DNA of 64,000 bases, from assembly GCA_019054805.1 (NCBI GenBank), contig JAHQIY010000007.1, positions 2,113,501 to 2,177,500 of the forward strand. The letters are read 5' to 3'. The notes under the pieces are model-generated. The model was not told the DNA's origin and made no database searches. It saw only the letters and a program-made list of their open reading frames with translations. Positions within the stretch are counted from its first letter, which is position 1; each line of letters opens with the position of its first letter. The DNA comes from Brachionus manjavacas (Eukaryota; Rotifera; Eurotatoria; Ploima; Brachionidae). A program made the translations under genes and the position numbers. Below, piece after piece: positions 26,276 through 39,064 of the stretch.

Positions 26276-28536
26276 CATTCTTTAATTAATTGAGTATTAG
26301 AATTAGTTCTTTGAATCTGACCAATTTGTTATTTTGTTAATTAGGAAACTCACATTTAACTTCCAATGATAATTTCCAATGGTGTTTTGTAGTCTTCTTT
26401 TACTATTATAACTGTGATTTAACCATTAGCACTATTCAATAGACCTAGTTGTCCATTGATGTCAAAGCAACATGACATCCAACTGCCAGATAGAGCAAAT
26501 AACTTGACCATAAAATTGATCAGAATCAATCTTTTCTCCTGAATCGGGAACATTAATAGCTATGCTAAAAAGAACCGTTATTTAATTCAAATAAATTTAA
26601 ATGTTATTTTGATCAACTTTTTCATTTTTAAGAAATAATCTTGTTGCTTTCTTAAAAAGATCAATGTCAAATGGATTAATTGAATTTTCTAATAGAAATT
26701 CTCAATCTTTGATAGTGTTTTCACCATGTTTTAATCTTTTTCTAAGGAAAATGTTACCAAACTTTTCTTGTCTTAGATCTCTATTTGAATTTGTTTTTCT
26801 TTTAACTTTATTTAAGCTAAACAACGATTTCAAACCATGTATACCAATTAAAGTAGACCTTTGCCATTATTAGAATATAATGGGAATTTACAAACTGGTA
26901 GAAGTAAACCTGGATCTCTTAACCAGAATTTTTAAAACTCAAACGAATAACAAATTAGAACCCTTTACAATTCTGAGCAGTTTATCAATACAAACAAATA
27001 TCTTTTGGGATAGCATTGAATATTCATCGATTATGATACATTTTTTGTGTATAAATTTTAATTGAATTCTTCTTAGTTTGTCTGTCACCATGTCTAAATT
27101 TTCATTTTCGACAGGTATATTGAATAAGCAATGAAAAGTTCCACATTTTAATTAAAAATGCTACTTAAGCGTTTGGAGCACAATGTTTAAGATAAAAATC
27201 CAAAAGAGTAGATATTGCAAATATAGAAAATGATCTAACCGACCCAGCTGTTTCGATTAAAATATTTAATAATTGCTTATTTTCGTTTAAAAATTTTTCA
27301 TCAATTTTAACTGTAAATCTTTGAATTTTGTTCAAGTTTTTTTTTGGACTAAAGCACATTTGTAGTCGTCTGAATTGTTAAAAAAAATTTTACAATCTTA
27401 ATCCAATTTGAAGTTTATTCTAATTGAGTTTTCTTTTGAAAAGTTCTTCTTTTTCCAATTTTATTTTTAAACTCTAAAAAGAAAGAATCGTCAACGATTA
27501 CTTTGAGAGGAAAAAGTTCAGACAGTTCAGTATATTAAATAACTTTCATTTCAGTTTCATGAAATGGATAAATTCTTCACTTATTAGTTTAAGATCTATT
27601 AAAGAAAAAACATTCGCCACGTTTTTCAGAGATATTTTTAAAAATTCTTTCGGAGGATTCAAACATTCGTTTCTTTGCTTCCATGACTTACTTGCAAAAA
27701 TTCGAATTTACGGGCGATTTTGAAATTGAAGTTACAAACTTGTATGACAAATTAATGTCAGATGAATTCCTAAAACTATTTGTAATTATTTATAATAGAT
27801 TTTTTTTGATTTTCTTAGTCATGAGGATTAAAACGTTATTTTTATATAATATTAATAATTTTAATAATCTATTAAGATTGAGTGTTTAGAAATTAATCTG
27901 CTAAACAAATTAAGAGACTATTAAACGGATTGGAAACTGTTTTGATATAGAAGTCCATTCATTAATAATTAGCAAACTCCTCATCGATCAATATCACGTT
28001 AACTTCTTTAGTCTTTAATTGAACGTCATTTGTACTTTGGGTTTTTTCCTTCTCTGTAAAAATTTCAAACAGTTTTGTCCATTTCTAAAAATTTTTGACT
28101 CAATTTCTCAGGCTTGCTGCGTTTTTTTCCATTAATCTAATGGAAGCACTTTTATCAATAATGATTTGCATTTCCGTATTGCATTTTTGAGTCATATTTT
28201 TTTCATTATAGTTCTGCACTAATTAAAGAGTTAGTTTCAGTAAACATATTTTAAGTTTTCGATTGTAGAGACATTGGAAATTCAAATCTACATTTTCAGT
28301 TTTAGATTTAAAATAACCATTAATTCAGCAAGTTTGTCCCTGGGAACAGTTTAATACATTTGAAAAATCTTTTTTAAAATCTTCTTCAGTTTAAGCATTA
28401 AAATAAATGAAGAAGGCATTATTATTTTCAATTCATTTATTTGTTTACTTTTGTTTACAAATTAATTTTTTTTTTTAGTCAATCTGCTTGTTTTGCTCAA
28501 AAATTTCAAATGCACAATTTAATTGGAATGTATATT
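26276..28536. other. AT-rich region with possible decayed coding fragments
   Basis: Several short frames (for example minus 27359-27165) have ordinary composition, but none is recognisable or complete. Probably old transposon debris. Confidence 0.3.
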
Positions 28537-28840
28537 GGTTTGGTGAAATTCATTACAAAATAATAAGAAGAACATAAAAAAATGTAAAATAATTGAATAA
28601 TTTTTTTAAAGGCTTAAAATTTGTTCTGAAATGCAAAATAGTGCAACATTCAGATTTGCATCAAATATCAGGGTCTGCTAAATTTGCAGAGTTTAGTAGA
28701 AATTAATTTTCAGTATAATCGAGCGTAGTGCATTTTGAAGAGATTTTGCACATTATTAACAGACATAGACAGTTGACGCAACTTTGAATGTTGCACCATG
28801 ATGCATTCAGAGAACTAATTTAAAATTTTAAAAAAAATTA

Positions 28841-30741
28841 CCCTAATCCCTCATTTTTTGTCCCGGTATAAAACAGAAAAAGTGTGTTTTGTCCCATGGT
28901 ATAAATTTGGTTTTGTAAACACTTTTTGATGGTATTTTGTCACAAAACATTCTGTACCAGCTACAATTCCGAATTTATACAGTGGTACAAAAGAGGTCAT
29001 TTTAAAATGTGTTATATAAAAAAATCGGAAACTTTTTTTTTGGTCCATTATTTAAGTAGTCAAGAATTTTTTTTGGTTTATAAACAATAAATCCCAAGAA
29101 ATTAAATAGAAAAAGCCACAAAGAAAATTCTTTTTGACTTTTTTTTTAATATCAAAAGATACCTTACAAAAATCAACATGAAATTAGAAATCTCTTAAGA
29201 AAACATATTGCTTACTATCACTAGTCCTTTTTAAATTTCAAATTTTATAAAAATAAACTTAAACTTTTTCAATTTGTTTTATAAAAGAAGTGTGTAACAC
29301 AAACACATTAAAATCCTCGTTTCAAAAATGGGATAAAAGAAAAGAAAAAGAGTTTTCAATTTGCTATTTAAGATTCGCGTGATAAATGCGTTTGAATTAA
29401 TCCGTAACTTAACACGAGTTGCTAGAATGTTCAAAATTTATCATAAAAGCGCTTTTTAGACCGGAAAAATCTCATTCTTAGAAGAATAACATCAAAAGAC
29501 TTGTTTTATACAAGCCGAGTGGCACTTTCGATTCTGAGTAAATTAAAACCGATTTTATCCAGCATCTATTTCTATCACACTTGATTAAAAGGTCACACAA
29601 AAATCCAATACTCTACTTTGATCAAGCACCGTGTCATAAAAACTCGTCAACAAAGAGCTTTATGCAAGACTTAAATATTTCGTATTCATTCATACCGGCG
29701 AGACTCACTTGTTTGCTTCAACCTGCAGATGTCTGTTGGTTAAAGTCATTTAAAAAATCATACACTGAAAAATGGACAAGTTGGAATTCAAACGATTTTA
29801 AATCGTTTACGAAAAATGGGAATTTAAAATCACCAGGCTATAAGAGAGCAATTGAGTGGCTATCACAAATATGGGAAGAATTCGACTCGTCGATTATTAA
29901 ATCATCATTTAACGGAGTCGAAGGTATATTGAATCAAAATCCTGAGACCGATGATGACGGCGTTGTCGACGAAGAATCAGACCAAAATTCTGATTCAACT
30001 GATCTAGAAGACTGTTCTAGTATTGATGAATATGAAAGTGGTGACGGACCTGGCAGTGTCCTTTTTAGTAATGTTGATCCTGAAAGTGACATGATTGATG
30101 ATGATGGTGACAAGAGTGCTTTTAGTAATGATGATGATCAAACTGCAAGAAATACGTCAGAAAACAGTGACAGTGATGAAGATTTTTTGTATAGCTTAAA
30201 CGAATCCAATATATCAGATAGAATCACTCAAAAGAAGTCTCCGTTTGCAAAACAAGCCTAAGAATTTAGTTTAGTTGTAGAAATGTAATTAATCAATATT
30301 TTTTGTCTGTTTTTTTTTCACATTTTATGTTTCGAAACATTCTATTCATTACTTCATGTAAACATATCCATTTTGGACAAAATTATATTAAAATTTAGTT
30401 TCATGATCAATACGAATTGTAATTTGTTACAATTTGATTTTCTTTAGACTCAAGAGTTACAATTAATTTGTATTAAAATGATTAAAAATAATATTAATGT
30501 TTATAAAGATTATAAAAAAATTTCCTTAGTTTTTCTTAGTTTTTTCGAAAAAATTCCTGTATTTATAAATAAAATATTTGCAAAAATAAAGTTTCGGATT
30601 TTTTTATATAACACATTTTAAAATGACCTTTTATGTACCATGGTATAAATTCGGAATTAAAGCTGGCACAAAATGTTTTGTGACGTGGTACAAATACGAA
30701 AAAAATATTTTGTACCTGGGACAAAAAATGAAGGATTACGG
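28841..30741 (+). mobile_element. pogo-like DNA transposon with long terminal inverted repeats
   Basis: Ends are inverted repeats: left 'CCCTAATCCCTCATTTTTTG' and right (complement) 'CCGTAATCCTTCATTTTTTG'. Similarity extends inward about 150-205 bp, to the segments around 29040 and 30594. Both ends are flanked by TA (28839-28840 and 30742-30743), the target duplication of Tc1/mariner/pogo elements. The TIRs contain repeated 'GGTATAAAT/GGTACAAA' words that could be transposase-binding sites. The copy is 1901 bp and holds only part of a transposase. Confidence 0.88.
29581..30261 (+). pseudogene. pogo/Tigger-type DDE transposase, C-terminal part
   Basis: About 226 codons are open, without a good start codon. 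'LYFDQAPCHK' carries the second catalytic Asp and 'CLLQPADVCWLKSFKK' the third, in the pattern of pogo-family DD-D enzymes. The first Asp and the N-terminal HTH DNA-binding domains are absent, so the enzyme is truncated. A strongly acidic tail follows (several runs of D and E). Inside the 1.9-kb element with TIRs it is the expected gene; the copy is not autonomous. Confidence 0.8.
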
Positions 30742-30797
30742 TATTTTATTTTTTTTTAATTTTGTTCTGTTCTTTTGTACTAAACTTCACAAAAACT

Positions 30798-32071
30798 TCA
30801 TATTTGCGATTATTTTAATTTGAAATTTGAAAGCTTTAAATTTTTAAAAAAATTATGTAAATTGCAATGCAATTAAATAAATTTTTTTGTTTTTATTCTT
30901 TGTACCAAAATCCTAATGCCGCTAATTTCTTCATTTTAATAGCTAAAATCATTACATTAATAATTCATTGTTCTAGATAAGCTTTATGGAATGCTTTTCA
31001 TTTCAGAATTCCAAGTTTTAATTTGATTCTTATATTTAGTTTTTTTCTTTCAATATCAAATAAATTGATAATTTTGGCAAATAAAAAAAATAGCTAATCT
31101 AAAGATGGCTTACCGTAGAACCTTTAAAATTACTCTGGTGTTCTGCTGTATAAATAGCCATAAGCCCAGTACCTAAGACTTTTAGGACGTCTTGATAAGT
31201 CTCATTGGATCAAAATATTAAAAATAATATGCGTTCATAATTTTCAATATTTTATATTATGTAAATTTTTTTTCACGTTTTGATCCATGCTAAAAAGTGC
31301 TTTAAAATCTGTTTTTTTTATATTTTAAAGAAAAAAAAATAAGCAATTGATATTTAAATTCAGAAAAAAACTTAAAATTGCACAAAAAATTGCACAAAAA
31401 ATTGCACAAATACATGAATGGATAAGTAACATTTATCAAAGATTAAATCCCACAATAATTCAAAACTAAATTGAACTATTGATTATTTTAAAAAAAAGAT
31501 TTTGAGAAAATATTTGAAAAAACTTTCTAATAAACAATATTTGTTTAGATAAAGTTCAAATATATTTTTGGATTAAAATAATTTCCTCAAATAATAAATT
31601 TTAAATAATTTCTCCTTAAATATCATTTTTTAAATGAATTTTAATGAAGTTTTTGGCGTTCTAAGACCAGAGTCAAATGATTAGTTTTCAAAAATAATTT
31701 ATTTTTAAATATAAATAAAAATTATGGTCAAATAATCTTTAATTGGGAATTACAAACGAATGACGAAAAAAATAATATAAACTCTTCTAGTTTTCAAAGG
31801 ATACAAAAAAAGAAGAATAAATAAATTAATAAATATAAATTTTAATCGAGTTGCAATTTATACTACTATTTGGTCATTTTTTTTAAAATTTACGACTCAA
31901 ACTAAAAATTAAACAATGATTAGAAAATAACTTTAGTCCGACATAATGATAGAACAAAAAAAGGAAGTTAATGGATAAAAAATGCATTTTTTTCAAAAAA
32001 ATTCCGTAAAATAATTTAATCGTGTGCATTGAAATAAGATAGAAAATTTTTGGCTCAGGTAAAAAAAGGGT
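30798..32071. other. AT-rich intergenic region
   Basis: Nothing recognisable. A GC-richer patch at 31100-31210 starts with 'agatggcttac', a word also in the repeats at 11.1 and 11.8 kb (there partly degraded), but the similarity does not extend far. Confidence 0.4.
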
Positions 32072-34190
32072 TTAATGATCTTCTAAATCTCTGAAAGCAG
32101 CAAGCATTCTCTCATTCAAATCCATCAAGTCGTGTTTTATCTTTGATTCGCTCTCTTTGCTCGGATCTTTGAACTTCATCGAACTCAATTCATACAAAAT
32201 ACCGCCCATATGATCTTTTATGATAGTCCAAGTTATTTTGTTCTCTGACTGAGCAGTTGACTCAACAGCACGACGAGCAGCGTCGTAGAAACCAATAAAA
32301 TTCTGTAGCATTAATACTGATTTATAGAATGGACAATATCTTTATAAAAAAATTAGTCAGATTTAAAAAAATTGTCGTTTATGATACCTGTCGTAGGTGG
32401 AGTAGCCATTTTGTTGCAAAAAGTCGTCCTTGATCAATTTAGCTACTTCAAGTGTTATCTTGTCTGTTTCGGCTAAAGCATTCTATTAAAATTTAAAATA
32501 GAAAAACAAAAATAAAAAATAAAAATAAATAAAGAAAAAAAATTATTTTTTATTTTAGTAAAAATGCTTACTTTGCCGACTAGCTGCACAATTTCTGACA
32601 AGTCTTCTTCTTCTTGTAAAATTTCTTTACACTGTAGAAAAAAAAAATTTAAAATTTTATCTTCTGGCTAAATTTTTTACTTTGGTTCTTAAAGGAATAA
32701 ATTCTGGAAAATTTTTCTCATAGTATTCTTCCAAAGACCTCATGTATTTACTGTAGCTTATCAGCCAATTAACAGATGGAAAATGTTTACGCTGGGCTAA
32801 TTTTTTGTCCAAACCCCAAAATACTTGGACAATCGAAAGAGTGGCAGCAGTGACCGGATCGGCAAAATCACCTCCGGGCGGAGAAACGGCGCCCACAATG
32901 GTAACTGAGCCTTCACGAGCCGGATTTCCGATGCAGCGTACTCGGCCAGCTCTTTCGTAAAACGAGGCTAATCTGGCAGCCAAATAAGCCGGATAGCCGG
33001 CATCAGCAGGCATTTCAGCGAGACGACCAGAAATTTCTCTTAAAGCCTCAGCCCAACGAGATGTGGAGTCAGCCATCATAGCTACATTGTAACCCATATC
33101 TCTAAAGTATTCACTGAGCGTGATGCCGGTGTAAATGGACGCTTCACGGGCAGCTACAGGCATATTTGATGTGTTGGCCACCAGGGAAGTACGCTTCATA
33201 ATTGACTCGGTTCGTCCATCTACTTCCATTGTCAATTGAGGAAAGTCTTTCAATACTTCAGCCATTTCGTTTCCACGTTCACCACAACCGACATAAATAA
33301 TCGCGTCACTGTTAGAAAATTTTGACAAAGATTGAGAAATTACGGTCTTTCCACAGCCGAAAGCTCCTGGTATGGCCGTGGTACCTCCTTGGACGCAACT
33401 TAAATAAAAAATTAAAAAATCAATTTTTTTCTAAATAAATTTTTTTATTGTTATTTCCTTACGGAAATAGTGCGTCCAGCACTCTTTGACCAGTCAGCAG
33501 CGGATAATTGGCAGATAATTTTTCAGCAACAGGTCTCATTTGACGTACCGGCCAAATTTGGTACAATTTGTGTTTTGTTATTGCGCCTTCGAATTCTGTT
33601 TCAAGAACAACGTCCTCTACATGGTAGTTGCCAGGTTCGGCAATGCTCACCACTGTTCCTTTGGCTTTCGGATTGACCATTATTTTGTGTTTGATTAGTG
33701 AATTTTCATGAACTTCGCCAAATATGTCGCCACCAGTAACGTGACTGCCAACTTTAAGATTTGATGGCGTAAAGTCCCAAGTAGAGCTTCGATTCAGAGC
33801 TTTGGTATCTACTCCTCTCGGAATGTAAATGCTTTGAAATAACTCAGCAATGTCCTCCAAAGGACGCTGTATACCATCGAAAATTCCGTCCATAATGCCC
33901 GGACCGAGCTCGATGGATAGGGGCTTTCCAGTTTTGTACACTGGGTCGCCTACAGTCAAACCAGATGTTTCCTCGTAGACTTGAATTGTGGCCAAATCGC
34001 CCTCAAGGCGAATAATTTCACCAACTAACTGTAAATATCCTACTCGGACCAGTTCATACATGGCACTACCTGACATTTGATTTGCAATGACGACAGGACC
34101 GGACACGCCGAATATATAGCCTAAATCTGATTCTTTGTCGTCATCGCTGAGCTTTGGCAAAGCATTCATCTTTTCCGCCAACTTGTTCAT
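32072..34190 (-). CDS. ATP6V1A: V-type proton ATPase catalytic subunit A
   Basis: Catalytic subunit of the V1 sector, hydrolysing ATP to pump protons into lysosomes and other organelles. Exons 34190-33463, 33398-32681, 32631-32572, 32482-32388 and 32339-32072 give 622 residues, close to the animal norm of about 617. The order is: N-terminal beta-barrel; the non-homologous region characteristic of A subunits; Walker A '[11 protein letters not shown]' spanning the start of exon 2; '[10 protein letters not shown]'; the segment around '[20 protein letters not shown]'; and the C-terminal helical bundle. All introns are short with GT-AG ends, and all phases fit. Base composition is less AT-rich than the surroundings, as expected for a highly conserved gene. 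Confidence 0.97.
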
Positions 34191-35249
34191 ATTTGATTAC
34201 TTTAATCTTAAATTTTAGATTTTAAATGATCAAAATTATTTTAGTTGAGGCTTGGATTATATGAAATAAATTTTATAATTAAAAAAAATTATTAAAAAGA
34301 AGATACATGAAAAGAGTTGGCAACTTTCAACTCTCACTATGCGTTTTGAAAGATCCAGACTTAAACCAGTTGTAACTTTGTAATGAAATTAGTTTATCAT
34401 AATACTGGATTTGAATGGATTAAAAGCCAAGCGATTCAAATAACTAGCTATAAAACTTATATAAACAAAGTTTAATAAATTTCAAATCGAGTGATCATGT
34501 TGGCGAATAAATTTTAAAAAAAAATGAGAAATTCAAATTTTAATTTTAATTTAAAGCATATATTATAGAAAAAAAAATTTTCTTGTTATATGTAACGCGA
34601 CAAGATGGTTGTGTTTTTGAGTCACATGAACATTTTAAAGATAATTCTTGATAAAAAAAGAGTATACAACCATCAAGAAGAAATCCTAGTAATTAGAAAA
34701 AAAAAGTTTATTTATTTTGCAAGGACATATCTTATGAATTTTGACTATTTATTGAATCTGAAAAGAGTTAAATTATTATAATTTTAATAAATTAAAATAA
34801 TCGATTTGAAATAAAAAATTAGCAGTTTTTTATGGATTTGATTACTCTCATACATTTTATGCTCATAATACAAAAAATTCACTGAAAAGACAAAATGACA
34901 ACTATTTAATTATTTTAGTAAATGAATTGCAAAAAGTTGTTTAAATCGTTCAATGTTGACAACAAAACTGTTTAAAATCGAATTTTCTTACAAAAGTGTT
35001 TATCAAAAGAAAATTTTTTTATTAAACCTTTAACAGTCAATGAAATTAGATTCAAAAATGAAAACTAATGGCTTAAGATATTAAGTTAAAATACAGGAAA
35101 AACAAAAAAAATTCAATTTCCAAAAAGTAAATAATATAAATAAAAAATTTGTAAATATTAATTTTAATAGATTAGTAATTGATAGAAATATTTTTGAATT
35201 GTTTTATTCTTCTTCTAAATTGAACTTAGTTTATTGCATTTTGTTGAAG
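34191..35249. other. AT-rich intergenic region upstream of V-ATPase A
   Basis: Presumably holds the V-ATPase promoter. Nothing else is recognisable. Confidence 0.4.
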
Positions 35250-36012
35250 TTTACGTAAAATACGTCAAAATCTGTTAAACACAAAGGGGCCTCAAACAAT
35301 GATTTTTTCGATTTTTAATAAAAAAAAATTGAAAAGAAAATAATTGCACTTTTCAAAGCATCAAAAAATAATTTACCAAATTTTACGTAAAATTGCTCAA
35401 AGTATTATATTTTCAATTTCTAAAAGAATCGTAAAAAAAGTAAAAAAAAAAAGAAAAAAAACGTCAAAAAGAGAAAAAATTTTCTTTTTTCTTATTTCAG
35501 TTTTTTAAATTTTAATTTTAATAATTTTTATTTTTTTTTAATTAAAAAATTTCAATCAAATTCAGTTAAATTTTTTTACGTTTAATTTTTTGCGCAAGAG
35601 CAAGTTTGAGATCTGTAAAAGAAGTCGAGCCAAAGCGCTAGATTATTTGCTAAAGCAAGCTTAAAAATTTATAATTTTGTTAAGAAACGTTACTGATACT
35701 GAAAATATAGGAAAATGAATCTTTTATATTTAAAAAATAAAAAAATTTAAATTTAAATTTAAAAAAACTGAAATAAATTTAAATTTATTTTTTAAAAATT
35801 TGACGTTTTTTTACTTTTTTTTACGATTCTTTTAGAAATAGAAAATAAAATACGTTGAGTAATTTTACGTAAAATTTGGTTAATTATTTTTTGATGCTTT
35901 GAAAAGTGCAATTATTTTCTTTTGAATTTTTTTAAGAAAATTTTATTAAAAACCGAAAAAATTATCGTTTTGAGGCCCCTTAGTGTTAAAAGATTTTTAC
36001 GTAATTTACGAT
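35250..36012. mobile_element. MITE-like element with ~200-bp terminal inverted repeats
   Basis: The left arm from 35250 ('ttacgtaaaatacgtcaaaa', 'aaaggggcctcaaa', 'ttgcacttttcaaagcatca', 'ttttacgtaaaatt') is repeated in inverted order in the right arm ending about 36012 ('ttttacgtaaaatt', 'tgatgctttgaaaagtgcaa', 'tttgaggcccctta'). The arms are about 200-250 bp around a centre of some 300 bp that contains no ORF. It is a non-autonomous element or a large inverted repeat; a target duplication was not determined. Confidence 0.75.
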
Positions 36013-36033
36013 AAAATTATAACTTTTATGTAG

Positions 36034-36510
36034 AATTTCATGAGTTACCGAAAAATTGGTCAATTATATTCAGAAAGACTTCGAGATCTGAATCTGATTA
36101 GTTTAGAGGAACGCCGATTAAGAGGTGACTTGATCCAAATGTATAAGATTGTGCTTAAAATTGAAAATATAGAATTGGTAAATGATGTAAATTATGCTAA
36201 AATTTTATCTCTAAACTTAAGAAGAACAAATGATAAAAAGTTGTTAAGGGAAATAAACAAAAGAGGACGGTATCGCTACAATTTCTTAACGAACAGAGTT
36301 GTCGAGACATGGAACAGGTTGTCATCAAATGTGGTAAATGCGAGTCAGTCAATAGTTTCAAAGCTTTTATAGACCGGAAAGTTTTTGGAATGGCTCAAGG
36401 TAACGCCTGCAATGGCTCTTATAGGGCTAGGCGAAATTACATGCTAGTAAGGCAAATGCTTAAACTGCAGTTAACTACTACTATTACTACTATCCATCAG
36501 AATCACGTAT
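36034..36510 (+). mobile_element. CR1-like LINE 3' fragment
   Basis: The plus-strand frame 36040-36369 reads as the C-terminus of a LINE reverse transcriptase ORF: 'LEERRLRGDLIQMYKI' and 'YNFLTNRVVETWNRLSSNV' are typical. The 3' UTR follows, shared with positions 1-180, and ends in a TAC/TAT run at about 36472-36500. It is truncated on the 5' side, immediately next to the MITE. Confidence 0.8.
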
Positions 36511-37729
36511 CATAGCATTATTGTAAATCGAAACCTTTAAAAAAAGTTTTTTGAAATTTGGTAAAAATTAATGCTCTATTTCTATTAAACTTCATATTTT
36601 TTTTCAACAGTATTTATGATATTCTTTTAAAAAGCTCTACTAGTTTATTTTTAAGATAGTAAAGCCTAATGAGTTATTCTAAAAAAATGTGAATAATTTT
36701 TTGTTATTTAAACAAAACCATAATAATAAATAGATAATGACACTCTCTATATCTCTTTGATGTTTACCGTGCGATGTCCATGAACATTTCGCTAAAACCT
36801 TGGGTGATCATCGGTCAAGAAAGAAGCGAATTAATAGAAAACTGCTGACACCTAACCGAGCTCTGAGAAAAAAGTTTAACAGTTTTAATCCGGTGTTATT
36901 ATTTACGCAGTCAACATTTTTTACTAGTGTTTTTAAATAATAGGAATTAAAAAATTTCATATCTAGTTTTGGGTAACTCATAAACTCTTCAAGCATTTTT
37001 TAGTTTTTTGTTTTCATGTAAAATTTGTTTTATTAAAAAAAATTCTCAAATGATTGATTCTTTTTGAAGGAAAAGATTATTTCTACAGAAGAAGAAGATG
37101 GAATTATATGTTGAACACTATTTTCAAAATATATAAAGATTTAGAAAGTTTCTCAAGAACTATAAAGTCTTTTGGTAATATTGGTGTTCATTTTTATCAA
37201 ATAAATGTTGGATATTTAGAGAAGGAAGGGATCAAAATAAGTTTAAATTTTATATTTTTTTCTCATCTTTATTTTGATCAGAGAAGTTTTCTAAATTATA
37301 TTTTAGAAATTGAAAAATATTTAAAAAATTAAACAGAATTTATTAGCGAGAATTTTTTAAGACAAAAATACACTACTCAAGTTAACTTCTAAAATAATTC
37401 AATTTTTTTTGCAAACGAAAACAAAATAATCTTTAATTAATTTCTGCTTTTTATTATTTTAAAAATATACATGCAGAATAGTTTGAATTCTTAGTAAAAT
37501 TTTTTTTCAATAATAATAAAACAGGACTTTAGGTCTTCTTTTAATGATGCATCAAAACCAATTATTCTAAATAATCAAGTCAATAAACTTTTCGTTTCAT
37601 TAATTTTCCACTTAAATTTAGATAGTAGGAATTTTTATAAAAAAATTAATTTAAATGAATGTATTTTTCTAGCGTCACAATATTAATAATGTTTATTTTA
37701 GAAATAACCAACAAATCTATCATTTTACA
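36511..37729. other. AT-rich region with weak coding-like patches
   Basis: A plus-strand stretch at about 36813-36940 reads without stops with many basic residues (includes 'RINRKLLTPNRALRKKFNSF') and ends in TAA. Another open frame of 92 codons lies at 37054-37332. Neither has recognisable homology or a clear start, so I do not call genes. Confidence 0.3.
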
Positions 37730-38323
37730 ATGAGCAGACTGTTTTCGATGGCAAAACATTACCGCAATTTATCGGAAATCTCAAAAGTATGCAATGCAAA
37801 AAACCTTATTGTTGTCGGTACAAGAAATCAATTGAGATTGGCTTCAAGTGAAACAAAAGCGTCTCCAACTAATCAACAAACCAATGTCGGCCAGAACGAA
37901 TTGGACAAACCGCAATGGGAAAGAAGTGATAGATATGTGAGTTTGAGGAAAAAAATATCAAAAATATTCAATATTTATTTAAGATAAATTTAGAAAATTT
38001 TTTATGGTTTTGATGCCCATGATGAAGCAAAGGATAAAGCAATTGCTCACTTTTTCACTTTCACTGCTTTCTTAGGCTTCTTTTTCGTTCCTTTTCTAAT
38101 GTTCTATTATTATCCTGACTACAAGTAATTAAGAAAACTTTTTTCTTAATTTAAATTTAAATGTTTTATTAGAACAAATGACTGGTGCTATAGAGAAGCT
38201 TATTTAGAAATTGCCAGAAAAGAAAAAGCTGGTCTACCATTAGTTGATCCAGATTATGTTCCATCCGAGCGAATTGATTTGCCTTCTGAGGAAGATATCG
38301 GCGATACTAAAATTATATTATAA
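37730..38323 (+). CDS. NDUFB11: NADH dehydrogenase 1 beta subcomplex subunit 11 (ESSS)
   Basis: Accessory subunit of mitochondrial complex I, in the inner membrane arm. Exons 37730-37936, 37994-38124 and 38173-38323 give 162 residues. The N-terminal ~60 residues are basic and Ser/Thr-rich, like a mitochondrial presequence. One membrane segment follows (about residues 87-110, 'FTFTAFLGFFFVPFLMFYYY'), then the family pattern 'PDYKTNDWCYREAYLEIAR' and 'LPLVDPDYVPSERIDLPSEE'. The C-terminal match to animal NDUFB11 is clear; the N-terminus is poorly conserved, as usual for the family. Confidence 0.88.
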
Positions 38324-39064
38324 AGTGTTAAAAAATTTTCAAAATTTTTCGAACTTTCTCGGATTAATTTAGAATATTTAAATTCAAAAATAAATATTTG
38401 AGCTTTTTCATTTATTTTTTTATGAAAGCTATTTAATAAAAATTAATTTAGTTTTAAAAAAACCCAAAAAAAATTATTGAATTAAAGAGAATACTTTTTC
38501 CTTAGATAAACTTCAACCCCGTAAAAAAGAACTTTGAAATTAATATTTTGTATTTTGATTATATTTGTATCGTTTAAATTATTTTTAAAATAGATTCTAA
38601 AAAAGAAACATATCCTTACATTGTTTTTTGAAGAAAAAATTTTAAGTAAAAAAAGAATGGCATTTAAATAATTTTCAAACTCTATCTAAAATAAAGAGCT
38701 AAGAATAAAAATTACAATCTTTTTTAATCGTGAATCTTTTGATTAATTGATAAATAGTTATAGGCCATTTAAGCGATGCATTAAATAAAAAAAAACAGAT
38801 TAAATAAAGTCTTTGATAAAAAATATAATCTTGATTTAATTTAAAAAAATTCCATTATAATCTTTTCTAAAAAGCTTTTAGAACAAAAAAATTTAAATTT
38901 TTAAAAAAGGATATAATTGTAATAAGGCTAAGAAGTGTTAAATAAATTTTAGATATTTATATTAATTAATAAGAGGCAACAAAAAAGTTTATTTTTAAAA
39001 GGATTCAAATAATTTGCTAAGATATGACAGAAAATGCTTTATTAAAGGCTCAAAGATTTTCTTA
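38324..39064. other. AT-rich spacer downstream of NDUFB11
   Basis: AATAAA-type signal near 38390. Nothing else is recognised. Confidence 0.45.

Larger units (their letters stand above)
28537..30797. mobile_element. Palindromic MITE copy 1, split by a pogo-like transposon
   Basis: 28537-28840 plus 30742-30797 match the intact copy at 47128-47480 in order: 'ttggtgaaatt', 'atgcaaaatagtgcaacatt', 'gtctgctaaatttgcagagt', 'caactttgaatgttgca', 'gagaactaattt' and, after the interruption, 'ttctgttctt' and 'cttcacaaaa'. The transposon 28841-30741 sits between the parts. Direct comparison shows the nested insertion. Confidence 0.75.

Noticed and set aside
37054..37332. 92-codon open frame as a gene
   Set aside because: Phe/Tyr/Lys-rich composition typical of chance frames in AT-rich DNA; no homology or splice context.
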